Source: Candidatus Wolfebacteria bacterium RIFCSPLOWO2_01_FULL_47_17b (GTDB taxonomy: Bacteria > Patescibacteriota > Minisyncoccia > UBA6257 > JAGOQP01). From it: a stretch of DNA of 37,837 nucleotides. Both the position numbers and the translations under genes were made by a program. Positions within the stretch are counted from its first letter, which is position 1. Each line of letters opens with the position of its first letter. Below are positions 1-8,687 of this stretch, piece after piece. The stretch is taken from positions 1 to 37,837 of the forward strand of contig MGIS01000008.1 of NCBI GenBank assembly GCA_001793865.1, read 5' to 3'. The notes beneath the pieces were generated by a model. That model saw only the letters and a list, made by a program, of their open reading frames with translations. It did no database searches and was not told the DNA's origin.

Positions 1-194
1 TAGAAGAGAAGTCGCCACGCAGTCCCGTCATACGGAAGGGGCGTTTCTTGCTTTCTCTTTTCAATATGGCGCGTAACGATATTTCCCGGGTCGTATGTGG
101 CATAACTCCCTATGATATTAACGCTTGCCATATTCGCCATATCCCAAGCGACCACATGGTCGGAGTTGGGGAGACCTGGATTTGTATATCCCAT
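1..194 (-). CDS. N-terminal part of a protein running off the left edge (hypothetical)
   Basis: Minus strand reads open from ATG at 194 to the edge: MGYTNPGLPNSDHVVAWDMANMASVNIIGSYATYDPGNIVTRHIEKRKQETPLPYDGTAWRLLF. Strong SD AAGGAGG (complement of 200-206) sits 5 nt upstream. Not in the ORF track because there is no stop in the window. Confidence 0.7.
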   Translation of the reverse strand, partial: MGYTNPGLPNSDHVVAWDMANMASVNIIGSYATYDPGNIVTRHIEKRKQETPLPYDGTAWRLLF

Positions 195-219
195 TTGGTC
201 CTCCTTGTGTGCTGTGATT

Positions 220-248
220 GTTATATATTCTTTCGCGAAATATGTCAA
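220..248 (-). promoter_or_regulatory. Sigma70-type promoter for the minus-strand edge gene
   Basis: Minus strand TTGACA (248-243), 17-nt spacer, TATAAC (225-220), upstream of the gene starting at 194. Confidence 0.6.
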
Positions 249-266
249 TATTTTCTATACGCCAAT

Positions 267-295
267 TTGACAATATGCCATCTGTAAGATATTTT
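267..295 (+). promoter_or_regulatory. Sigma70-type promoter for the plus-strand operon
   Basis: TTGACA (267-272), 17-nt spacer, TATTTT (290-295), 31 bp upstream of the ATG at 327. Confidence 0.6.
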
Positions 296-326
296 ATTTC
301 TGGTTCATACTAAAAGGAAAGAACGT

Positions 327-1220
327 ATGCCTTGGTATTTCTATTCATTCATAAGTTCTCTTTCGTTCGCTGGAATGATTCTTTGCGTTCGACGGCTTCA
401 AGACCTTGGTTTCTCTTCAAAGCAGATTCTTCTCTTTCTCACGGGGTTTTCCTTTTTCGGCTTTGCTCTTTTAAATTTAATAAATCCAGGTATCCTGTGG
501 GGTTCTTCAGATGTGTGGAAATTTATTTTTGTTATGCTTTTTGCAGGAGCTTTTGCTGTGTGTGGAAATTGGGCAGATTTTGAAGGTATTCGTAGGGCAA
601 AAAATCCCGGCTATGCTGTCGCGATTCGAAATACGACAATTCTTCCCGTCGTTTTTCTTTCTGTGCTATTTTTCAATAGTTCCCTTGGTACGGCTGAACT
701 TTTCGCCGTCGTCCTTATTCTTTTCGGAATTTATTTACTGGTATTCAAAAGGACTTCAGAAGAAAAACATTCCATCCCCGAGAAAGGCGTGCACTGGTAT
801 TATTTTTCACTTCTCGCTCTTATCGCATTCACTGGTCTTGTTCTTCTTCTGAAAAGGGCAACGCTTTTTCCTGCCACATCAACAAAAGAAATCAATCTCA
901 TTCTTTTTGGATTCAATATAATCGCTTTTCTCTTTTTTTCTCGCAATAATATGAGAGAATATTTTGCGAATTTGCGGACTGAAAAAGCGTTTCTTTCGTG
1001 GGTTTTGGCGGCAGCCGGCTTCTCATTTTTGGGGAATTATGTAAGTATTCTCGCGCTGGACGCCGCGCCAAATGCGGGATATCACGAAGCTATCAAGAAT
1101 GCGAATGTTCTCTTCGTCACGCTTATTTCAATCCTTCTTATTCCTCGAACATTTGAGAAATACAAGATATTCGGGGTATGTCTCGTGACAATCGGCATTC
1201 TCGTTTTAGTTCTTTATTGA
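327..1220 (+). CDS. EamA/DMT-superfamily membrane transporter
   Basis: 297 aa, about ten hydrophobic segments, two EamA-like halves. Confidence 0.7.
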   Translation: MPWYFYSFISSLSFAGMILCVRRLQDLGFSSKQILLFLTGFSFFGFALLNLINPGILWGSSDVWKFIFVMLFAGAFAVCGNWADFEGIRRAKNPGYAVAIRNTTILPVVFLSVLFFNSSLGTAELFAVVLILFGIYLLVFKRTSEEKHSIPEKGVHWYYFSLLALIAFTGLVLLLKRATLFPATSTKEINLILFGFNIIAFLFFSRNNMREYFANLRTEKAFLSWVLAAAGFSFLGNYVSILALDAAPNAGYHEAIKNANVLFVTLISILLIPRTFEKYKIFGVCLVTIGILVLVLY

Positions 1221-1264
1221 AAAGGAAACTAGGGTAGATTTTTTGCTGTTATAGAAATGTCATT

Positions 1265-2005
1265 ATGAAGAAAGAAATTCTTGGCATTATTCCAGCCCGC
1301 GGCGGATCGAAATCGATTCCTCGGAAAAACATCAAACTATTCTTAGGGAAGCCCTTGATCGCATGGGCGATTGCGGCCTTGAAAGAGAGCGGGATTGTCT
1401 CCCGCATTGTCGTGAGTACCGACGATGATGAGATTGCCTCGGTTGCGCGCGAATACGGAGCAGAGGTTCCATTTATGCGGCCGCGCGAGCTTGCCGAGGA
1501 TAGTACGCCGACGTTGCCGGTTTTGGTACATGTGCTTTCGTGGCTCAAGGAGCATGAGAACTACGCGCCGGAATATGTCGTGCTTTTTGAACCGACGTCT
1601 GCGGCAAAGCGGTCGTACCACGTCCGGGAAATCGTTGAGAAGTTGGTCGCGACCGGAGCTGATTCGGTTATCAGTGTTGCAGAGGTTCCTGGCGTATTGA
1701 ATCCGATGTGGCAGGTGGCTATGGATGCGAACGATCGCCTTTCTATTTTTACCGGCGGACCCTTGAAGAATTTTATCCCGCAGAGACAATCGCTGCCGAA
1801 GACCTATTATCGGAATAGTTCCATCTATGCATTTAAGCCGTCGCTTTTGTTTTCTCCAGAGCCGAATATCTACGGCGATGATTCGCGCGGGTGCATCGTG
1901 GACAAGAAATTTGCTTTTGATATCGACGAGCCGCCAGATTGGGAAGCCGCAGAAGAAAAATTTAGGAAAATACTAGAAGAAGAAAACAAAAATGCACTAC
2001 CGTAG
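1265..2005 (+). CDS. neuA: Acylneuraminate (CMP-sugar) cytidylyltransferase, copy 1
   Basis: N-terminal LGIIPARGGSKSIPRKNIKLFLGKPLIAWAI, the CMP-NeuAc/KDO synthetase nucleotide-binding signature. Confidence 0.85.
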   Translation: MKKEILGIIPARGGSKSIPRKNIKLFLGKPLIAWAIAALKESGIVSRIVVSTDDDEIASVAREYGAEVPFMRPRELAEDSTPTLPVLVHVLSWLKEHENYAPEYVVLFEPTSAAKRSYHVREIVEKLVATGADSVISVAEVPGVLNPMWQVAMDANDRLSIFTGGPLKNFIPQRQSLPKTYYRNSSIYAFKPSLLFSPEPNIYGDDSRGCIVDKKFAFDIDEPPDWEAAEEKFRKILEEENKNALP

Positions 2006-2015
2006 AGGTAGAGCA

Positions 2016-2489
2016 TTATCTGGCTCGGACTATGACAATTGTAATACCCACAATTGATAGAAATATTCCAAAGAACTGATAAGGGTCGAGGGTTACTGGT
2101 TTAAAGTAATAGGGGATGTATTTTCCGAGAATCCAGGAGATAAAGAAAACGAATACGACTGAACTTCCTTGAATCGCTTGTGGAATGCCAGGATTAGGTG
2201 CGTCGGGCATAGCGCTGAAGAGAAGCGCATTTGCTCCCGTGCTAAGAGAAAATCCGATTATGAGAAATACACAGACGAGATTTAGTGATGGAATAAGTTT
2301 GGTTGTTGGACTAGTAAAAGTTATGAGCAGTGCACTACCGAGTGCAGCTGCAAGAAAATACCAAACAAGTTGTACTTCACCTCGTACTGCGAAATTCTTT
2401 TCAAAGAAGCCGAGCGCGAGCCACGCGGGTATCACGAACGCAAGGGAAAGAACTGCTTTGGGAAGCCAGGGCAATTCAAATGGGTTCAT
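2016..2489 (-). CDS. EamA/DMT-type half-transporter
   Basis: Hydrophobic protein with 4-5 TM segments. Start MNPFELPWLPK at 2489 is preceded by AAGGAGG, so it is preferred over the ORF start at 2528. Confidence 0.6.
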   Translation of the reverse strand: MNPFELPWLPKAVLSLAFVIPAWLALGFFEKNFAVRGEVQLVWYFLAAALGSALLITFTSPTTKLIPSLNLVCVFLIIGFSLSTGANALLFSAMPDAPNPGIPQAIQGSSVVFVFFISWILGKYIPYYFKPVTLDPYQFFGIFLSIVGITIVIVRAR

Positions 2490-2540
2490 GGCATATCCTC
2501 CTTGGGGGTGCTGGCATATTAGTAACATAACGGGAAATGT

Positions 2541-3584
2541 ATGTCAAAATATATTCAAATAGGAAATAGAAAAATCGGTCCTGATTATCCGCCTTTTGTG
2601 ATTGCAGAAATCGGCATTAATCATAATGGAAGTATCGCGAAAGCAAAGCGGATGATCCGCGACGCAAAGCGGGCCGGAGCAGAATGCGTAAAATTTCAGG
2701 GCCACGTTCTTGAAGATGAAATGCTCGAACGAGAAGCGCGAAAGACCATTCCGGCAAATTCAAAAGTTTCGATCTGGGAGGTGATGGAGCGCTCCGCGCT
2801 GTCGGAGGCGCAGGAGCGAGAACTCAAGCGCTATACGGAAAAACTCGGGCTCATTTTTCTCTCGACGCCGTTTTCGCGGGCCGCAGCAAATCAGCTCAAT
2901 CGTATGGGAGTCAAGGCATTTAAGATCGGATCCGGAGAATGCAATAATTATCCGTTGGTCGAGCATGTGGCGCGATTCGGAAAGCCGATGATCGTTTCAA
3001 CCGGCATGAATGATATTTCTTCCATCAGAAAGACCGTTGCGATTTTGCGAAAACATAAAGTCCCGTTTGCGCTTCTTCATTGCACCAATATGTATCCGAC
3101 ACCGTGGAACCGCATATATCTTCAGGCGATTACGAAATTGAGAAAGGCGTTTCCCGATATCGTCATAGGACTTTCAAACCACTCTGAAGGTCCGTGGGCA
3201 GCGCTTGGCGCGGTGGCGCTCGGCGCCTCAATTCTTGAAAGGCATTTTACGTCTGACCGCTCATGGCGCGGTGAAGATATTCCGGTTTCCATGGACCCCG
3301 CAGAGCTCAAAATGATTCTTCGGGGTGCGCGCGCAATTTGGGAATCGCGCGGGGACCATAAGGGTCCTTTGAAAGAGGAAAAGCCCACGATTGATTTTGC
3401 GTTTGCATCTGTGGTTACAATTGCGCCCATAAAAGCCGGAGAAAAATTTAGCATGAAGAATCTTTGGGTGAAGCGCCCGGGTACAGGCGAAATGCGGGCA
3501 GAAAAATTTAGAAGTATTCTCGGCAGGAGGGCGCGAAAAGATATTCCGAAAGATATACAGCTTCGATGGAATCACGTGATGTAA
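2541..3584 (+). CDS. neuB: N-acetylneuraminate-type synthase (canonical NeuB with C-terminal SAF domain)
   Basis: FVIAEIGINHNGSIAKAKRMIRDAKRAGAECVKFQ, KIGSGECNNYPLVEHVARFGKPMIVSTGM, and C-terminal VTIAPIKAGEKFSMKNLWVKRPG. Confidence 0.88.
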   Translation: MSKYIQIGNRKIGPDYPPFVIAEIGINHNGSIAKAKRMIRDAKRAGAECVKFQGHVLEDEMLEREARKTIPANSKVSIWEVMERSALSEAQERELKRYTEKLGLIFLSTPFSRAAANQLNRMGVKAFKIGSGECNNYPLVEHVARFGKPMIVSTGMNDISSIRKTVAILRKHKVPFALLHCTNMYPTPWNRIYLQAITKLRKAFPDIVIGLSNHSEGPWAALGAVALGASILERHFTSDRSWRGEDIPVSMDPAELKMILRGARAIWESRGDHKGPLKEEKPTIDFAFASVVTIAPIKAGEKFSMKNLWVKRPGTGEMRAEKFRSILGRRARKDIPKDIQLRWNHVM

Positions 3585-4855
3585 GAAAAAAGAAAAAAAT
3601 CTGCGTTGTCACGACGAACCGATCCGACTATGGGCGCATGAAGCCCATTATGGAGGCGATCAGGAAGCGCGACGATCTCGAGCTCCAGGTTGTTGCCGGG
3701 ACTCCTTTTTTCTTTGACCATCTTTTTTGGTATATGCGCCACGGCGAGCCGCTTTCGTTTTGGCGATCTCTTCCGTGGCATATTCGCGCCCGCACCATGG
3801 CGTTTTTCGAGAAAGATAAGGAACTTCAAAAAAAAGAGCAGCTTATGCGGCTTTTGGTCGCTGACGGGTTTCCCATTCACGCGCGTCTCCCTTTGTTTCT
3901 TGAGGGAGGGAATCTTCGCGTGATGGCGAAGACTGTTGGGCTTGCTCTCTTGGGTGTTCCCGATGTCCTTTCAAAATTGAATCCGGATATTGTGTTAATG
4001 AATGGAGATCGTTTTGAAATACTTCCAATCGCCTTTGCAACCGTTGCGTTAAATATTCCGCTTGCGCATATCGAAGGCGGCGATGTTTCTGGTACGATTG
4101 ACGAAAGTGTGCGCCACGCCATCACAAAGCTCGCGCATATCCATTTTCCCGCGACCAAAATGAGCGGGGAGCGCATTCGGGCAATGGGAGAAAACCCCGA
4201 AAGGATTATAGTTACCGGTTCCCCGGTCATCGATACGCTCGCAGGTCTTGATCTTTCCCTTGATAATTCAATTTACGACCGATACTACATCGCGGGCGAT
4301 CGCATCGATTTTACGAAGCCCTATCTTCTCATCATGCAGCATCCCGTTACCACGCGGTATGAAGAAAATAGACAGGAAATGGAAGAGATTATAGCCGCGG
4401 TTCGTGATGCGCCGATGCAAAAAATATTTCTTGATCCGAATATCGACGGGGGGTCTGATGGCGTCTCTGTGGCATTACGCACGTATCGCGACACGCATCC
4501 TTCTGGTGTCGCGTTCGGAAAATATTTCCGGCCGCATGATTTCTATCGCATTATTTCAAACGCCGCGGTTTTGGTCGGCAATTCTTCGAGTTTTATCCGT
4601 GAGTCCGCTTATCTCGGCATTCCGACTGTGCTTACGGGAGATCGGCAAGCAAAAAGAGAAAGAGGAGGGAACGTGCTCGAAGTTCCCGCAAAAATCAAGG
4701 CAATACAGGAAGGGATCAAGCGTCAGATCGCGCATGGTCGATATAAACCCGATTTTCGATTTGGGACCGGAACTTCAGCCGAACAAATTGTGCATGTCCT
4801 CTCTGGTCTTAATCTCGAAAATCTTTCTATTCAAAAAACTTTTTACGAATCATGA
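3566..4855 (+). CDS. neuC: UDP-GlcNAc 2-epimerase (hydrolysing), NeuC-like
   Basis: KKICVVTTNRSDYGRMKPIMEAI start, AHIEGGDVSGTIDESVRHAITKLAHIHFPAT, MQHPVTT, VGNSSSFIRESAYLGIPTV. Confidence 0.85.
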   Translation: MESRDVRKKKKICVVTTNRSDYGRMKPIMEAIRKRDDLELQVVAGTPFFFDHLFWYMRHGEPLSFWRSLPWHIRARTMAFFEKDKELQKKEQLMRLLVADGFPIHARLPLFLEGGNLRVMAKTVGLALLGVPDVLSKLNPDIVLMNGDRFEILPIAFATVALNIPLAHIEGGDVSGTIDESVRHAITKLAHIHFPATKMSGERIRAMGENPERIIVTGSPVIDTLAGLDLSLDNSIYDRYYIAGDRIDFTKPYLLIMQHPVTTRYEENRQEMEEIIAAVRDAPMQKIFLDPNIDGGSDGVSVALRTYRDTHPSGVAFGKYFRPHDFYRIISNAAVLVGNSSSFIRESAYLGIPTVLTGDRQAKRERGGNVLEVPAKIKAIQEGIKRQIAHGRYKPDFRFGTGTSAEQIVHVLSGLNLENLSIQKTFYES

Positions 4856-6642
4856 AATCTGATTTTTTATACTCATGTAGTGTGCTTTCTCGCACCTTCC
4901 GTGATTATAAATGGAAGATTATTTTGCTTTGTGTTTTGGGTCTTTTGAGCAGTATGCTTGCGGGAGTCGGAGTGGGTGCGATAATACCTTTGCTTTCTTT
5001 TTTCATGGCGGACGATGCTACTCAAAGCGCCGAAGGAACCATATCTCAGGCCGTTATAAAATATTTTGAGTACCTGCCATTTCATTTAACTCCCGTATTG
5101 ATGATGATTATAATAGTGGCCATGTTTTTTCTACGCGCGGTCGTGCTTTTTTTACTGAATGCCATCGGTGTTCAAATTCGAACGGAATACACAGGCCGCA
5201 CAAAAGCAAAAGTCCTATCGCATCTTCTTAATTCTTCTTGGGCGTTCTTTACCAAACAGAAGCTGGGACATATAAGCGCGACGTTGATGCAGGAGATAGG
5301 TACGACGGGTAAGCTTCTGGACGATATAGTTAACATTCTTCTTTCGGTAACTAATGTAATCGTATTTTCCTTGCTTGCTTTTGCTGTTTCGCCGATGATC
5401 ACTTCGTTTGCTCTTCTTTTCGGCGGTATGGTTTTTATTCTATTTCATAAACTATGGGCAAAAGGGAAAGAAATAGGACGAGGGATGATGTTTCTGGGTA
5501 AAGAAACCACCCAGTTTATTGTAGAGCATATATCCGGGGCAAAAACGGTTAAAAGTTTTGCGGTTGAGGACTTCGTGCGCGAACGAGGAATTGGATATTT
5601 TAAGGAGACAGAGGCCCTTTCCTTCAAAAATGGGCTTTTAACTGCTCTCTATTCTGTTTCCACCGAGCCATTAAGTATATTATTTATTGCCGGAGTTTTT
5701 TTGTCCTCCTTTTTTTCCTCAAATTTCAATCTCGGCGTTTTTGCGGCAACTCTGATTCTGGTTCAGCGCATATTCGTGTATTTGGGCTCGGCACAGCTTT
5801 CCATCCACGTGGTTAATGAAAAAATAGCGAATGCCATTCATCTGCTTGAATTTGAAAAGCTTATCGCCGATTATAGGGAAGAATCGGGAGGAAAAATGCC
5901 CTTTTCATTTCGCGATAAATTTTCTTTTGAAGAGGTGGCATTTAGTTACTCGTCCGAATCTCCGCTATTTTCCGGGTTGACTTTTGATATCAATAAAGGA
6001 GAAATGATAGGCATCATCGGCCCTTCCGGTTCCGGAAAGACCACCGCGGCGGACCTTTTTATGCGTCTGCTTGAACCTACGGCCGGCAGATTAACGCTTG
6101 ATGGAAAGGCGGCTCAAGAATTCGACCTAAAATCTTGGCGTGAGAATATAGGGTATGTTGCACAGGACCCGTTTTTACTAAATGATACCGTGGGCGTAAA
6201 TATAAAGTTTTATAAGAAGGACTTAGATGACGAGGCGGTTGCCAGTGCCGCTAAAAAAGCCCACGTGTACGATTTTATTCAGGCGCTGCCGGAAAAATTT
6301 AATACCGTGGCGGGAGATAGGGGGGTTATGCTTTCCGGCGGCCAGCGTCAGAGAATAACGCTTGCTCGGGTTCTTGCGCGAACTCCCCAGATTCTTATTT
6401 TGGATGAGGCAACAAGCGCGCTCGATAATGAATCGGAATCTCTGATACGCAGAGTCATAAAAGAGCTTAAAGGAAAAGTTACCATAATAGTTATAGCCCA
6501 CCGATTGTCTACTGTGGCGGATCTGGATAGGATTTTAGTATTGGATGGAGGAAGAATTACGGAGGAGGGAAAACCTGAAGCATTATTAAAAAATCCGAAT
6601 TCATATTTTTATCGTATGCATTATCTTTCTTCGCAGCAATGA
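4852..6642 (+). CDS. ABC transporter, fused permease/ATPase (MsbA/PglK-like flippase or exporter)
   Basis: TM domain plus Walker A GPSGSGKTT, signature LSGGQRQRITLARVLARTPQ, Walker B ILILDEATSALD. Confidence 0.9.
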   Translation: MKSDFLYSCSVLSRTFRDYKWKIILLCVLGLLSSMLAGVGVGAIIPLLSFFMADDATQSAEGTISQAVIKYFEYLPFHLTPVLMMIIIVAMFFLRAVVLFLLNAIGVQIRTEYTGRTKAKVLSHLLNSSWAFFTKQKLGHISATLMQEIGTTGKLLDDIVNILLSVTNVIVFSLLAFAVSPMITSFALLFGGMVFILFHKLWAKGKEIGRGMMFLGKETTQFIVEHISGAKTVKSFAVEDFVRERGIGYFKETEALSFKNGLLTALYSVSTEPLSILFIAGVFLSSFFSSNFNLGVFAATLILVQRIFVYLGSAQLSIHVVNEKIANAIHLLEFEKLIADYREESGGKMPFSFRDKFSFEEVAFSYSSESPLFSGLTFDINKGEMIGIIGPSGSGKTTAADLFMRLLEPTAGRLTLDGKAAQEFDLKSWRENIGYVAQDPFLLNDTVGVNIKFYKKDLDDEAVASAAKKAHVYDFIQALPEKFNTVAGDRGVMLSGGQRQRITLARVLARTPQILILDEATSALDNESESLIRRVIKELKGKVTIIVIAHRLSTVADLDRILVLDGGRITEEGKPEALLKNPNSYFYRMHYLSSQQ

Positions 6643-6674
6643 GAATAATAAAAGAATATCATTTCGTATAAGTT

Positions 6675-8060
6675 ATGTATGGGATGAAAACTTTTTTTAT
6701 TACCGTACAGCTTGGATCAGAAATAAAAAACTGGTTCTATGGCGATTTTTATCGTCTTGCGAAAGAAAATTCGGATATTCGTCTCGTGGTCTTTACGCAC
6801 CCCATCACTATTGAGGCATATCGTAAGGATTTTGGACATGAACGCTGTATATTCGAAGTCTTCCCTGATCTAAAACTTTCCAACCGGCCGCTTCGGCAAT
6901 TTTTTCGAATTGTGTCTCAGGCATCTATTCCTACAGACGTCGTGTCGTTTCGCATTTGGTATTGGTATAAAACAGGAGGATCGTTTCTTTATTTTATAGT
7001 AAAGCAAGGTGTGTGGCTTTTGAGCCACCTTTGGATCTGGAGGGCGTTTCTTCGTTTTGTGGAGTATAATTTTTTTCGAGACGAACGTGCGTGGGAATCA
7101 AGCTTTCAAAAATATAAGCCGGATGCAGTATTCGCAACAACGACGTACCGCGATTATGATACGACTTTGTTAAAGTATGCGCGGAGACATGGCATTCCGA
7201 GTGTTGGGATGCTTCGCGGGTGGGATAATATGTCATCAAAAGCGTTTTTATTGGTACATCCCGACATTCTGTGTGTACAAAACAATGTGATGGTGGATGA
7301 GGCAAAGAATTGGAATGATCTACCGCCCAATCGCGTCAAGGTGGTAGGGTTTCCGTATTTTGATCATTATGTTGATTCCGCATGGCGTATGACGCGTGAA
7401 GAAATCGGGGAAGCGATTGGAGCTGATCCTTCAAAAAAATGGATTGGGTTTTTTGTAGGTGGAATTTTTGTCGGATTTCTGCGCGCAGGGGACGGATCAT
7501 ATCATGCGGGGCTTCTTGATGATGCCGCAGCGCGGGGCGAGTTTGGAGATGCCCTTATTCTTGCGAGTATACACCCGGGATTTCGCGGCGAATGGGGATT
7601 TTCGACCGACGGCACCAAAGTTCAACAAATCCGCCTCACCACGCAGTGGAATTTTAGCCAAAACAGCATGAAAGTAATTATGAATTTGATGCGTGAGTGC
7701 GAAGTCGCTGTTGATTTTGGTTCGAGTCTTTCTCTCGAGACCGCAATCTTTGATCGACCCACGGTGTTCGTGGGATTTAACGGACCGGATGATTCGACAG
7801 TTCCGTGGTATAAAAAAATTTCTGTTGCCTACGACAGGTATACTCATTTGCGCTATATTTTTGATGCGGGTGGTGGATGGATCGCAAAAGATCCCGGGGA
7901 ACTTATATCCGCAATTAAGACATATCTTATTGAGCAATCGCTTCACCGAGAAGGAAGAGCGCAAATTGTAAAAAATCTTGTGGGCCCGCTTGACGGAAAG
8001 GCGGGGGCACGGGTTTTCCAAGTACTCTGTACGTTAGGCGACAAACCCATTCATGACTAA
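6675..8060 (+). CDS. Putative GT-B-like surface-glycan transferase (paralogue 1 of 3); start may be 6684
   Basis: MKTFFITVQLGSEIKNWFYGDFYRLA and LRGWDNMSSKAFLLVHPDILCVQNNVMVDEAKNWNDLPPNRVKVVGFPYFDHY closely parallel the 10809 protein. Confidence 0.5.
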   Translation: MYGMKTFFITVQLGSEIKNWFYGDFYRLAKENSDIRLVVFTHPITIEAYRKDFGHERCIFEVFPDLKLSNRPLRQFFRIVSQASIPTDVVSFRIWYWYKTGGSFLYFIVKQGVWLLSHLWIWRAFLRFVEYNFFRDERAWESSFQKYKPDAVFATTTYRDYDTTLLKYARRHGIPSVGMLRGWDNMSSKAFLLVHPDILCVQNNVMVDEAKNWNDLPPNRVKVVGFPYFDHYVDSAWRMTREEIGEAIGADPSKKWIGFFVGGIFVGFLRAGDGSYHAGLLDDAAARGEFGDALILASIHPGFRGEWGFSTDGTKVQQIRLTTQWNFSQNSMKVIMNLMRECEVAVDFGSSLSLETAIFDRPTVFVGFNGPDDSTVPWYKKISVAYDRYTHLRYIFDAGGGWIAKDPGELISAIKTYLIEQSLHREGRAQIVKNLVGPLDGKAGARVFQVLCTLGDKPIHD

Positions 8061-8655
8061 ACACCCGCTAATTCTTCCGTACGATACCGTGATTATTTAT
8101 GATACCGAGTATACGACGTGGAAAGGGGCTTTGGAGCGAAATTGGAGCGACCCAAATGAGTATAAAGAAATTGTTCAGATCGGGGCCGTACGGATTGAGA
8201 CACAAAATTTCAAGGAATTGGATTCATTTTCCGTTTTTGTACAACCGGTAAAAAATCCTCGCCTTTCTGATTTTTTTATTGCACTTACTGATATCACCCA
8301 GGAACAGGTGGATACCCAGGGAATGAGTTTCCCTAATGCGATTGCAAAATTTTTTGATTGGAGTAATTCATTCCATCTTTATGCATACGGAACAGACGCT
8401 GATACACTACGAGAAAATGCAAACCTTTTGGGAATTTCATTTCCTTTTGATTTTTCACGGTTCCATAATATTCGAGAGATATTTCGGGCTCATGGCATCG
8501 ATGATTCAAAATATATGTCGAGTACCATTGTAGAGGCATTCAGCCATATGTCGAATCGAAGGGGGCACGACGGCTTGAATGACGCAAGAACCATTGTTGA
8601 CGGACTTCGCCTATTGAAGGTGCGTATTGGAAAAAGTGAACGAAACCGGGGTTAG
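8053..8655 (+). CDS. DEDDh-type 3'-5' exonuclease-like protein
   Basis: VIIYDTEYTTW (DxE motif), IVQIGAVRIE, YGTDADTL, RRGHDGLNDART (Hx4D). Overlaps the upstream stop by 8 nt. Confidence 0.7.
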   Translation: MTKHPLILPYDTVIIYDTEYTTWKGALERNWSDPNEYKEIVQIGAVRIETQNFKELDSFSVFVQPVKNPRLSDFFIALTDITQEQVDTQGMSFPNAIAKFFDWSNSFHLYAYGTDADTLRENANLLGISFPFDFSRFHNIREIFRAHGIDDSKYMSSTIVEAFSHMSNRRGHDGLNDARTIVDGLRLLKVRIGKSERNRG

Positions 8656-8687
8656 CCTTTTATTGTTTTAGAGATACTACCATTGCT

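Noticed and set aside
48-287. 79-aa plus-strand ORF in the track
   Set aside because: It is antisense to a better supported minus-strand gene (SD, promoter, sensible peptide) and runs over both promoters.
1343-1789. 148-aa minus-strand ORF opposite neuA, and other long antisense ORFs (7497-8021, 9754-10215, 19628-20215, 35421-35888, 36231-36794)
   Set aside because: All overlap confidently assigned genes, lack recognisable motifs or SD, and have compositions typical of antisense frames.
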